64,000 nucleotides of DNA from Caulobacteraceae bacterium (lineage in GTDB: Bacteria; Pseudomonadota; Alphaproteobacteria; Caulobacterales; Caulobacteraceae). The position numbers were made by a program, and so were the translations under genes. How positions within the stretch are numbered: position 1 is the stretch's first letter; every line of letters starts with the position of its first letter. The stretch is from assembly GCA_027487945.1 (NCBI GenBank), contig JAIYCQ010000003.1, forward strand, positions 1 to 64,000, read 5' to 3'. This document shows, piece after piece, positions 16,704-23,666 of this stretch. The notes beneath the pieces are model-generated. The model did no database searches. It worked only from the letters and a program-made list of their open reading frames with translations, and was not told the origin of the DNA.

Positions 16704-17167
16704 CAAACGTCCTTCGGCTGGTCCTCGACGGTGACCGGCGGCGCCTTGCGTTGCCCGGGCGCGCCGGGGGGCGCCAACCGGACGTGGAAGCCCGTGATCT
16801 TCCAGAGCCTGTCGTCCCCCTTGGCGAGCATCGTCTGGGCCACCACGGTCGCCGACGGATAGCTGTAGGCATGGACCAGCGTGGCCTTCGTCCCGCCCGT
16901 GCCGGCGCTCAGGCTCCAGCTGCGGTTGGCGACCGACGTCGGGGCGCCTGCCGGAAGGGCGGCCTTGACCTTCGCGAGCTCGGCCAGCGCCTGTGGTGTG
17001 CGCAGGTCGCCCGCCAGATCCGCGTTGGCGGACAGATCCGCGCCCGACCGGATCTGCTCATAGAGCGCGCGCGCCTTGGCGTCGGCCTCCTTGTCGGCCG
17101 TCGGCAAGCTGCAGGCCATCAGGGCGAACGCCCCGGCGAGGGCGAGAACAAGGGATCGACGCTGCAT
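16703..17167 (-). CDS. Putative lipoprotein of unknown function
   Basis: A 154-residue protein with a lipoprotein signal (MQRRSLVLALAGAFALMAC, lipobox LMAC, Cys19 as lipidated residue). The mature part is helical at first (KEADAKARALYEQIRSG), then carries a WSLSAGTGGTKATLVHAYSYPSATVVAQTML stretch suggesting a beta fold, and a Pro-rich C-terminus. ATG 17167 has a CAGGAG ribosome site; the longer open frame upstream is antisense to the yaaA gene. It overlaps the next small exported protein by one base and is divergent from yaaA. Confidence 0.72.
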   Translation of the reverse strand: MQRRSLVLALAGAFALMACSLPTADKEADAKARALYEQIRSGADLSANADLAGDLRTPQALAELAKVKAALPAGAPTSVANRSWSLSAGTGGTKATLVHAYSYPSATVVAQTMLAKGDDRLWKITGFHVRLAPPGAPGQRKAPPVTVEDQPKDV

Positions 17168-17282
17168 GACCGGGCTCCTGGCGCGGAGGCGATCCTCGCC
17201 CATCGGGAACGTGATCGGCAAGCGCCGTCGCAAGCGCCGGAACGGCTGGCCTTCCGCGGGGCAACCGCCTATCTCCCCGCCC

Positions 17283-18059
17283 ATGTTGATGGTCATCTCC
17301 CCCGCCAAGGCGCTGGATTTCACGCCGCCAGACCGGACCCTGCCGCTCACCACCCCGGCGCTCAAGGACGACATCGCCGCGCTGGACGCGGTGACCCGCA
17401 AGCTGCGGGTGTCGGAGGTGCGCAAGCTGATGGACCTGTCCGAGCCGCTGGCGAAGCTGAACCATGAGCGGTTCCAGGCCTTCGACCCGGCCGTCGAGGA
17501 GGGTCTGCAGGCGGCCATCGCCTTCAACGGGGACGTCTATGCCGGCCTGTCGGCCCGCACCCTGGATCCCAAGGCCTTCGCCTGGGCCCAGGATCGACTG
17601 CGTATCCTGTCGGGCCTCTACGGCCTGCTGCGCCCGGCAGACGCGATCCAGCCCTATCGGCTGGAGATGGGCACGCGGCTGAAGACCAAACGTGGCAAGA
17701 GCCTCTACGACTTCTGGGGCGACCGCATCTCGCGCGAGCTGAACGCCGCCGCCGAGGGCCACAGGGACAGGACCCTGATCAACCTGGCCAGCCAGGAGTA
17801 CTTCGGCGCCGTCGACGCCAAGGCCCTGACCCTGCCCGTCGTCACCTGTCGCTTCTTCGAGGAGAAGGACGGGCTGGCCCGCCAGGTCAGCTTCTTCGCC
17901 AAGAAGGCGCGCGGCCTGATGGCCCGTTACGCCATCGACAACCGCATCGAGAAGGCGGATGACCTGAAGGCCTTCGACGTCGCCGGCTACAGCTGGCGCA
18001 AGGATCTGTCGTCAGAGGCGGACTGGGTGTTCCACCGCCCCTACGCTTCACCCGCCTAG
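17283..18059 (+). CDS. yaaA: Peroxide stress protein YaaA (UPF0246)
   Basis: A 258-residue member of the DUF328/UPF0246 family. In Escherichia coli YaaA lowers free intracellular iron and limits Fenton damage during peroxide stress, and the protein binds DNA. Family blocks are MVISPAKALDF, DLMxLSEPLAKLNHERF-like text, LRILSGLYGLLRPADAIQPYRLEMGT, LINLASQEYFGAV and KKARGLMARYAIDNRI. ATG 17283 matches the family start; upstream in-frame codons are not needed. It is divergent from the lipoprotein gene across 115 bases. No OxyR site was identified. Confidence 0.92.
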   Translation: MLMVISPAKALDFTPPDRTLPLTTPALKDDIAALDAVTRKLRVSEVRKLMDLSEPLAKLNHERFQAFDPAVEEGLQAAIAFNGDVYAGLSARTLDPKAFAWAQDRLRILSGLYGLLRPADAIQPYRLEMGTRLKTKRGKSLYDFWGDRISRELNAAAEGHRDRTLINLASQEYFGAVDAKALTLPVVTCRFFEEKDGLARQVSFFAKKARGLMARYAIDNRIEKADDLKAFDVAGYSWRKDLSSEADWVFHRPYASPA

Positions 18060-18060
18060 A

Positions 18061-18080
18061 AATTCACCGTACGGCGAATT
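18061..18080. promoter_or_regulatory. Imperfect 20-bp palindrome downstream of yaaA
   Basis: AATTCACCGTACGGCGAATT is self-complementary except at one mismatched pair. It starts two bases after the yaaA stop and is followed by ATATA-rich sequence that could be a promoter -10 region for the bdhA operon. It could be a repressor operator or an RNA hairpin ending yaaA transcripts; no T-run is present. Confidence 0.5.
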
Positions 18081-18111
18081 ATATACCCTCGCGATAGCTC
18101 GCGCGGTCGCC

Positions 18112-18130
18112 TATGCTGCGCTGCAGCATA
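18112..18130. promoter_or_regulatory. PhaR-like operator upstream of bdhA
   Basis: TATGCTGC-gct-GCAGCATA is a perfect eight-base inverted repeat 24 bases before the bdhA start. Its core CTGC-N3-GCAG fits the published PhaR recognition pattern (CTGC-N3/4-GCAG) of Paracoccus and Rhodobacter polyhydroxybutyrate regulators. The location before a hydroxybutyrate gene makes PhaR control plausible but untested. Confidence 0.62.
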
Positions 18131-18153
18131 AGAACGGGAAAGCAGCGCACGCC

Positions 18154-18945
18154 ATGGACTACGGGCTCAGGGGCCAGGTCGCCATCATCACGGGCTCGAC
18201 CAGCGGGATCGGACTGGGCCTCGCCGAGGCGCTGGCGCAGCAGGGCGTGAACATCGTGCTCAACGGACTGGGGGATCGCGAGGCCATCGAGGCCACGCGG
18301 GCCGGCCTGTCCGCGCGCAATGGCGTCGAGGTCCTCTACCACGACGCCGACATGACCCAGCCGCTCCGCATCGCGGACATGGTGTCCTCGACGCGCAACG
18401 CCTTCGGCCGGCTCGACATCCTGATCAACAACGCCGGCATCCAGCATGTGGCGCCGGTGGATGAGTTCCCCACCGAGCAGTGGGACCGGATCATCGCCAT
18501 CAACCTGACCTCGACCTTCCACGCCACCAAGGCCGCGCTGCGGCCCATGAAGGCGGCCGGCCGCGGCCGGGTGGTCAACATCGCCTCGGCCCACGGTCTG
18601 GTCGCCTCGCCGTTCAAGAGCGCCTATGTGGCCGCCAAGCACGGGGTGATCGGCTTCACCAAGTCCGCAGCGCTGGAAGTGGCGCAGCAGGGCGTCACCG
18701 TGAACGCCATCTGCCCGGGCTATGTGAAGACCCCGCTCGTCGAGGCCCAGATCGCCGACCAGGCCAAGGCCCGCGGCATCAGCGAGGAGGCGGTCATGCG
18801 CGACGTCATCCTCGCCGCCCAGCCGACCAAGCAGTTCGTGACGGTCGAGCAGCTTGGCGGCCTGCTGCTCTACCTCGTCTCCGACGCCGGCGCCTCGGTG
18901 AACGGCGCCGCCCTGACCGTTGATGGCGGCTGGACGGCCGCGTGA
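18154..18945 (+). CDS. bdhA: 3-hydroxybutyrate dehydrogenase (SDR)
   Basis: NAD-dependent oxidation of (R)-3-hydroxybutyrate to acetoacetate, a step in breakdown of polyhydroxybutyrate. The 263-residue SDR has the nucleotide loop TGSTSGIGLGLAEAL, NNAGIQHVAPVDEFP, the catalytic serine block VNIASAHGLVASPFKSAYVAAKHG (YxxxK) and the subfamily-typical ICPGYVKTPLVEAQI and QPTKQFVTVEQLG. These last blocks separate true hydroxybutyrate dehydrogenases from general SDRs. Its stop overlaps the patatin gene start (GTGA). A PhaR-like palindrome lies upstream. Confidence 0.92.
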   Translation: MDYGLRGQVAIITGSTSGIGLGLAEALAQQGVNIVLNGLGDREAIEATRAGLSARNGVEVLYHDADMTQPLRIADMVSSTRNAFGRLDILINNAGIQHVAPVDEFPTEQWDRIIAINLTSTFHATKAALRPMKAAGRGRVVNIASAHGLVASPFKSAYVAAKHGVIGFTKSAALEVAQQGVTVNAICPGYVKTPLVEAQIADQAKARGISEEAVMRDVILAAQPTKQFVTVEQLGGLLLYLVSDAGASVNGAALTVDGGWTAA

Positions 18946-19988
18946 AGCCTCGCGCCGCCAGGCCCAGGACAATCAGCCTGGCGCTGCAGGGCGGCGGCTC
19001 GCACGGCGCCTTCGAGTGGGGTGTGATCGAACGGCTCCTCGAGGAAGAGGACCTGGACATCGGGGCGGTGACCGCCGCCTCGGCCGGGGCGATGAACGCC
19101 GCCGCCCTGGCCAGCGGTCTGGCGACCGGCGGCCGTGAGGGGGCGAAGGCCACGCTGGCGAGGTTCTGGCGCGCCGTCAGCAACGCCGACGGCCGCAACG
19201 GCACCATCTTTGGCGATTCCGGCGTCTGGTCGGCGGTCCTGCAGCCGGACTGGCTGAAGGCGACGCCCGCCTGGCGCTGGGCCGAAAGCCTCGGGGCGAC
19301 CATGAGCCCCTACGAGTTCAACCCGTTCAACCTCAACCCCATGCGCGACGTGCTGCAGAAGACGGTCGATGTCGCCGCGATCCGGGATCACTGCCCGATC
19401 GAGATGTTCATCGCCGCCACCGGCGTGCGGACCGGCAAGGTCCGCATGTTCCGGCGCGAGGAGCTGACCATCGACCACCTGCTGGCCTCGGCCTGCCTGC
19501 CGACCCTGTTCCATGCGGTGGAGATCGACGGCGAGCCCTACTGGGACGGCGGCTACCTGGCCAATCCCCCGATCTGGCCGCTCGTCTACGCCGATACGCC
19601 GGACGATGTGCTTGTGGTCACCCTCAATCCCTTCGTCCGTGAGGAGGCGCCCAAGTCGCCGGGCGAGATCATGGACCGGCTGAACGAGATCACCTTCAAC
19701 GCCGCGCTGTCGGCCGAGCTGCGGGCCGTGGCCTTCGTCCAGAAACTGCTCGACGAAGGCATGCTGAAGGAAACCGCCCGCGGCCGGTACCGCCGGCTGC
19801 GGATGCACGCCATCACCGCCGACGGCCACCTGCGCGACCTGACCATGGCGTCGAAGTTCACCACCGACTGGACCTTCCTGACCGGCCTGCGTGACCGGGG
19901 CCGCAGGGCCGCCGACGCCTGGCTGGCCGCCCATCTGACATCGGTCGGCCTGGAGTCGACCGTCGACCTGAAAGCCGAGTTCCTGTGA
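18942..19988 (+). CDS. Patatin-like phospholipase/esterase with DUF3734-type tail
   Basis: A 348-residue serine acyl hydrolase. The oxyanion loop is LALQGGGSHGAFEWG, the nucleophile elbow reads AASAGAMNAA (AxSxG instead of GxSxG), and the catalytic aspartate is in YWDGGYLANPP. The C-terminal third resembles DUF3734, usual in this alphaproteobacterial subfamily. The GTG start overlaps the bdhA stop and its own stop overlaps the NUDIX start, so the three are strictly coupled. Coupling to a hydroxybutyrate dehydrogenase suggests it may act on storage polyester or on lipids released with granules; this is inference. Confidence 0.88.
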   Translation: MKPRAARPRTISLALQGGGSHGAFEWGVIERLLEEEDLDIGAVTAASAGAMNAAALASGLATGGREGAKATLARFWRAVSNADGRNGTIFGDSGVWSAVLQPDWLKATPAWRWAESLGATMSPYEFNPFNLNPMRDVLQKTVDVAAIRDHCPIEMFIAATGVRTGKVRMFRREELTIDHLLASACLPTLFHAVEIDGEPYWDGGYLANPPIWPLVYADTPDDVLVVTLNPFVREEAPKSPGEIMDRLNEITFNAALSAELRAVAFVQKLLDEGMLKETARGRYRRLRMHAITADGHLRDLTMASKFTTDWTFLTGLRDRGRRAADAWLAAHLTSVGLESTVDLKAEFL

Positions 19989-20422
19989 CCGCCCCCCCTG
20001 CTCCACAACGCCCTGTTCCCACCGTCGGCGTGGTCTGCCTGAAGGGCGACCGCGTCCTGCTGATCAAGCGTGGCACGCCGCCGAGGCTCGGCCAGTGGAG
20101 CCTGCCGGGCGGACGGATCGAGTGGGGCGAGGCCGTCGACGTCGCAGCCCTGCGCGAACTCAAGGAAGAGACCGGCGTCGACGCGGAGCTTACCGGCCTG
20201 CTCGATGTGGTCGACGGGGTGTTCACCTCCCGCGAGACCGGCGAGACCACGCGCCACTACGTGATGATCGATTATGCGGCCCGCTGGACGGGCGGCGAGC
20301 CCGTGGCCGGCGACGACGCGGCCGACGCCCGGTTCTTCACCCGCGCCGAGGCCATGGCCGCCGTCGAGTGGGAGGAGACCCGCCGGGTCATCGAACAGGC
20401 TTTCGACCGCATCGCCGCTTGA
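19985..20422 (+). CDS. NUDIX hydrolase
   Basis: A 145-residue pyrophosphohydrolase. The complete Nudix box lies at about residues 43-65, with the REUxEExGU core readable as RELKEETGV. The start VGVVCLKGDRVLLIKRG and WSLPGGRIEWGE resemble ADP-ribose or NADH pyrophosphatases of the general ADPRase type; the substrate is not certain. The GTG start overlaps the patatin stop by four bases, making it the third gene of the bdhA operon. Confidence 0.9.
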   Translation: MTAPPAPQRPVPTVGVVCLKGDRVLLIKRGTPPRLGQWSLPGGRIEWGEAVDVAALRELKEETGVDAELTGLLDVVDGVFTSRETGETTRHYVMIDYAARWTGGEPVAGDDAADARFFTRAEAMAAVEWEETRRVIEQAFDRIAA

Positions 20423-20486
20423 CCGCCCCCGCGTCACGCGCCTTCTTGTGCGTCAAAACAGACGTTCAAACGGGAAGCGACGCACC

Positions 20487-21269
20487 ATGGCCTACAAGCC
20501 CTTTGACCTGACCGGAAAGGTCTCGTTGATCACCGGCGGTAACGGCGGCATCGGCCTTGGCATGGCCGAGGCGCTGGCCGCCTCGGGCTCCGACATCGTG
20601 ATCTGGGGCTCAAACCCGGACAAGACCCAGGCGGCGGAGGCCCGGCTCCTGGCCCATGGCGTGCGGGTGAAGGCCCAGATCGTCGACTGCGCCGATGAGG
20701 CCCAGGTGGTCGCGGGCATGGCCGAGGCTGCTACGGCCATGGGCCGCCTCGACACGGTGATCGCCAACGCCGGCCGCGGGCGGGGCGCGGGCTCCTTCGC
20801 CGAGATGTCCACCGAGACCTGGAAGTACAACATGGCCCTCAATCTGGACGGCGTGTTCTGGACCCTGCGCGAGGCGGCAAAACACATGGTCGAGCGGGCC
20901 AAGGCCGGCGATCCCGGCGGCTCGCTGATCGGCATCGCCTCGCTGGCCGCCATCGAGGGCGCCGCCCGCAACGAGGCCTACGCCGCCACCAAGGGCGGGG
21001 TGATCTCGATGATGAAGTCCATCGCCGTCGAGCACGCCCGCTACGGCGTCCGGGCCAACGCCATCCTGCCCGGCTGGATCGCCACCGACATGACCGCCGG
21101 CGCCCAGGGCAACGACACCTTCACAAGCAAGGTCATCAGCCGCGTCCCGGCCCGGCGCTGGGGCGAGCCGGCCGACTTCGGCGGGGTTGCGGTCTACCTG
21201 GCCTCCGACGCCAGCAGCTACCACTCCGGCGACACCTTCGTGATCGACGGCGGCTACGCGATCTTCTAG
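20487..21269 (+). CDS. Short-chain dehydrogenase/reductase
   Basis: A 260-residue classical SDR. The cofactor loop is TGGNGGIGLGMAEALAAS, NAG is in VIANAGRGRG, the active-site serine is in LIGIASLAAIEGAARNEAYAATKGG (YxxxK), and the end DTFVIDGGYAIF is family-typical. ATG 20487 (MAYKPFDLTGKVSLIT) is preferred over the long upstream frame, which is a shadow of the NUDIX gene. It follows the NUDIX gene by 64 bases, so it may or may not share the operon. The substrate is not predictable; related proteins are annotated as 3-oxoacyl-ACP reductase or glucose dehydrogenase. Confidence 0.88.
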   Translation: MAYKPFDLTGKVSLITGGNGGIGLGMAEALAASGSDIVIWGSNPDKTQAAEARLLAHGVRVKAQIVDCADEAQVVAGMAEAATAMGRLDTVIANAGRGRGAGSFAEMSTETWKYNMALNLDGVFWTLREAAKHMVERAKAGDPGGSLIGIASLAAIEGAARNEAYAATKGGVISMMKSIAVEHARYGVRANAILPGWIATDMTAGAQGNDTFTSKVISRVPARRWGEPADFGGVAVYLASDASSYHSGDTFVIDGGYAIF

Positions 21270-21282
21270 CGCCCACGGCAAT

Positions 21283-21434
21283 CCTCCCCGGCTTGCCGGG
21301 GAGGGGGACCAGCGAAGCTGGTGGAGAGGAGTCGGTGCACGGACTCTTCTCGCAGGGCTTCCAGACTGTGTACCGACTACCCTCCACCGCCTTTGGCGGT
21401 CCCCCTCCCCCTCGCTTCGCTCCGGGGAGGAAAG
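21283..21434. repeat. Composite palindromic intergenic repeat (family A)
   Basis: The left arm starts CCTCCCCGGCTTGCCGGGGA, continues GGGGGACC and carries an AGCGAAGCT hairpin. The right arm is its inverse (GGTCCCCCTCCCC, ending CCGGGGAGGA) with its own GCC-TTT-GGC hairpin. About 60 bases of unrelated sequence separate the arms. This is the layout of a REP/BIME-type element, and a tiny MITE is possible. It separates the SDR gene from the nitronate monooxygenase gene. Confidence 0.8.
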
Positions 21435-21453
21435 GCAAGAAAAAGGAAACGCC

Positions 21454-22449
21454 ATGTCCCTGCGCACCCCACTCTGCGACCTGCTCGACATCGAGCATCC
21501 GATCATGCTGGCGGGCATGGGCGGGGTGTCCTACGCCGAGCTGGCGGCGGCGGTGAGCAATGCGGGCGGCTACGGCGTGCTCGGGATGGCCGGCACACAG
21601 CCGGAGTTCATCCGCGAACAGATGCGCAAGGTCCGGTCGCTGACCGACCGCCCCTTCGGCGTCGACCTGCTGGCCGCCAGCCCGGAGAGCCTGACCGCCG
21701 CCGTCGAGATCATCATCGAGGAAGGGGCCAGCTCCTTCATCGCCGGCCTCGGCGTGCCGATGCCGATCATGGAGAAACTCAAGAAGGCCGGCCTCAAGGT
21801 CATGGTCGTCTGCGGGGCGGTGAAGCACGCGGTCAAGGCCGAGCAGGCCGGCTGCGACGCGGTCATCTGCCAGGGCGGCGAGGGCGGCGGCCACACGGGC
21901 CTGGTCGGAACCCTGCCGCTCATCGCCCAAGCGGTCGAGGCCGTGAAGATCCCCGTGGTCGGCGCCGGCGGCCTCTATGACGGCCGGGGCCTGGCCGCCA
22001 GTCTGGCGCTGGGCGCCCAGGGCGTCTGGATGGGCACCCGCTTCATCGCCAGCGAGGAGGCCCATGCTGGGGACCTTTATCGCCAGACCATCCTCGACGC
22101 CGCTGACGACGACACCGTCCGCACCCGCTGCTACAGCGGCAAGCCGATGCGGGTGATGAAGAACCCCTATGTCGAGGACTGGGAGAGCCGTCCGCAGGAT
22201 ATCCAGCCCTTCCCGATCCAGGCCGGCATCAGCATCCGCAACAACGCCATGGGCGGCATCGGCGGGCAGATCGAAGGGCTGGACCCGGACAAGTCCTGCT
22301 TCGCCATGGGCCAGAGCGCCGGCGGCGTGCACGACGTGCTGCCGGCCGGCGAGATCGTCCGCCGCATCATGGCCGAGGCGCACGCGGCGATCGGCGGTCT
22401 GACCGCCCTGAACGCGGCCAGCCCGGCGAAGGCGGGCGCGACGGCCTGA
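21454..22449 (+). CDS. Nitronate monooxygenase family flavoprotein
   Basis: A 331-residue FMN enzyme of the 2-nitropropane dioxygenase/NMO family (TIM barrel). Blocks are LDIEHPIMLAGMGGVSYAELAAAVSNAGG (start), ICQGGEGGGHTG (with the family histidine after GG), VVGAGGLYDGRGLAASLALGAQGVWMGTRFIA (FMN phosphate binding) and a C-terminal INPF-less extension with CFAMGQSAGGVHDV. It oxidises alkyl nitronates or detoxifies propionate 3-nitronate; some members act on other carbonyls. A TIM-barrel enoyl-ACP reductase-like role (FabK) is an alternative but less likely. Confidence 0.88.
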   Translation: MSLRTPLCDLLDIEHPIMLAGMGGVSYAELAAAVSNAGGYGVLGMAGTQPEFIREQMRKVRSLTDRPFGVDLLAASPESLTAAVEIIIEEGASSFIAGLGVPMPIMEKLKKAGLKVMVVCGAVKHAVKAEQAGCDAVICQGGEGGGHTGLVGTLPLIAQAVEAVKIPVVGAGGLYDGRGLAASLALGAQGVWMGTRFIASEEAHAGDLYRQTILDAADDDTVRTRCYSGKPMRVMKNPYVEDWESRPQDIQPFPIQAGISIRNNAMGGIGGQIEGLDPDKSCFAMGQSAGGVHDVLPAGEIVRRIMAEAHAAIGGLTALNAASPAKAGATA

Positions 22450-22456
22450 CGGCAAA

Positions 22457-22494
22457 CTGCGGGAGGCAGGCCCTTCAGGGTCTGTCCCCCGCAG
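22457..22494. terminator. Hairpin after the nitronate monooxygenase gene
   Basis: Outer stem CTGCGGG/CCCGCAG around an internally paired CAG-GCC-cttca-GG-CTG core, eight bases after the stop and before the convergent DUF1330 gene. There is no T-run, so termination would be weak or Rho-assisted. Confidence 0.5.
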
Positions 22495-22542
22495 CCTCAG
22501 ACTGCCCGGGCCAGGCGCCCGCGACAGGACATGTCCCCGGTC

Positions 22543-22830
22543 CTAGAGACCGTCCACGAGGATGACGCGGCACTCGGCGCCGGCCATGCGGTGCTTGAGC
22601 GCCTCCTGGTAGGCGGGGCTGTCGTACCAGGCGCGGGCCGCTTCGGACGACGGGAACTGGAGGATCGCAACACCCTCGGGCGCAGCGCCTTCCAGCACCT
22701 GCTGGGCGCCATAGAAGGCGATCGGCGTGATCTGGTGATCCCCCCGGGCCGCTCGGGCGGCGGTGGCGTAGTTGGCCAGTTCGGCGGCGTCGGTGGTCTT
22801 CTCACGGATCAGGACGACATAGGCGGGCAT
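22543..22830 (-). CDS. DUF1330 family protein
   Basis: A 95-residue ferredoxin-like (dimeric alpha/beta barrel) protein. The signature MPAYVVLIREKTTDAAELANYA, the GAQQVLEG block and AILQFPSSEAARAWYDSPAYQEALKHR are those of DUF1330. Members are small cytoplasmic dimers of unsettled function. ATG 22830 follows AGAGGAG; the longer open frame runs antisense through the cation exporter gene and is a shadow. It lies 50 bases downstream of the exporter on the same strand and may be co-transcribed. Confidence 0.88.
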   Translation of the reverse strand: MPAYVVLIREKTTDAAELANYATAARAARGDHQITPIAFYGAQQVLEGAAPEGVAILQFPSSEAARAWYDSPAYQEALKHRMAGAECRVILVDGL

Positions 22831-22880
22831 GGGAGGCTCCTCTGAAATCGGCCCTCCATAGCTCGCCGGCGGCTGGTCCG

Positions 22881-23444
22881 TCAGCCGGCGATCAGGATCC
22901 AGACGCCGATTGCCGCGAAACAGGCCGCGGCGGCCCAGCGGATGTAGCGCAGCGGCAGTCGCGTGGCCGCCGCCTCGCCGATCCAGACGGCCGGGGCGTT
23001 GGCGATCATCATGCCCAGGGTGGTGCCCGCCGCCACCAGCAGGATGCTGTGGAACTTCGCCGCCAGGGCCACCGTCGCCACCTGGGTCTTGTCGCCCATC
23101 TCGACGAAGAAGAAGGCGATGGCGGTGGTCAGGAACACCGATCCCGCCCTGACGGCGGACGGCGCCTCGTCGTCCTCGAACCTGTCCGGGATCAGCGCCC
23201 AGGCGCCGAAGCCGATGAAGAGCACGCCGAGCACCCACTTCATCCACGGGCCGTTCAGGCTGTGGCCGGCGACGGAGCCGATGGTCGCGGCCAGACCGTG
23301 GTTGGCAAGGGTGGCGACGAGGATGCCGGCCAGAATCGGCCAGGGCTTGCGGAACCTGGCCGCCAGCACGATGGCCAGCAGCATGGTCTTGTCGCCGATT
23401 TCAGCGATGGCCACGAGGCCGGTGGAGACGAGGAAGGCTTCCAT
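22881..23444 (-). CDS. TMEM165/GDT1 (UPF0016) cation exporter, probably manganese
   Basis: A 187-residue inner-membrane protein with six helices arranged as two repeats. Each repeat carries the family motif E-x-G-D-K-T: EIGDKTMLLAI (about residue 15) and EMGDKTQVATVAL (about residue 115). Bacterial members (MneA/MntX-type) export Mn2+. ATG 23444 is preceded by AGGA and by a long leader containing a yybP-ykoY manganese riboswitch, which strongly supports a manganese role. The apparent N-terminal extension to 23561 is leader RNA, not protein. Confidence 0.93.
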   Translation of the reverse strand: MEAFLVSTGLVAIAEIGDKTMLLAIVLAARFRKPWPILAGILVATLANHGLAATIGSVAGHSLNGPWMKWVLGVLFIGFGAWALIPDRFEDDEAPSAVRAGSVFLTTAIAFFFVEMGDKTQVATVALAAKFHSILLVAAGTTLGMMIANAPAVWIGEAAATRLPLRYIRWAAAACFAAIGVWILIAG

Positions 23445-23451
23445 CGATATG

Positions 23452-23503
23452 TCCTGGCGGGACCGGTAAGACAGACCATTGGCGTTCCGCGCTCCGGTCC
23501 CGC
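23452..23503 (-). promoter_or_regulatory. Ribosome-site hairpin, riboswitch expression platform
   Basis: In the leader RNA, GCGGGACCGG (from 23503 down to 23494) is perfectly complementary to CCGGTCCCGC (23466 to 23457), which ends one base before the AGGA ribosome site at 23455-23452. The ten-pair stem would hinder translation start unless the upstream aptamer competes for its first arm. Pairing is seen; switching is inferred. Confidence 0.65.
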
Positions 23504-23519
23504 TCGACCGCACGCGAAA

Positions 23520-23632
23520 GCCAAAGGTCTCGCCAGGTCCGGATCGGACTGAACGCGCCATGAAGCCGCAGCTTCAAGTTTGTTGACGCGCCCGCTGCTC
23601 GATACGCAGCCGGCTACTCCCCAGTGACGGGC
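23520..23632 (-). ncRNA. yybP-ykoY manganese riboswitch
   Basis: Read on the minus strand, the leader of the UPF0016 exporter has the conserved aptamer words in order: GGGGAGUAG (23622-23614), CGUCAACA (23588-23581) and GGCGAGACC (23534-23526), with GC helices between them. These are the hallmark loops of the yybP-ykoY Mn2+ sensor. In proteobacteria this riboswitch commonly controls mntP and UPF0016 exporters and turns them on at high Mn2+. The boundaries are approximate. Confidence 0.88.
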
Positions 23633-23666
23633 GGCTCATAGCCCCGGGCCGGGGCCGGCGCAAGTC

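Noticed and set aside
18112..18130. Rho-independent terminator of yaaA
   Set aside because: The perfect stem has only a three-base loop and no T-run, and lies next to the bdhA start; an operator is more likely.
23445..23561. N-terminal extension of the UPF0016 exporter
   Set aside because: This stretch is the yybP-ykoY leader RNA and hairpin; the family protein begins MEAFLVSTG at 23444.
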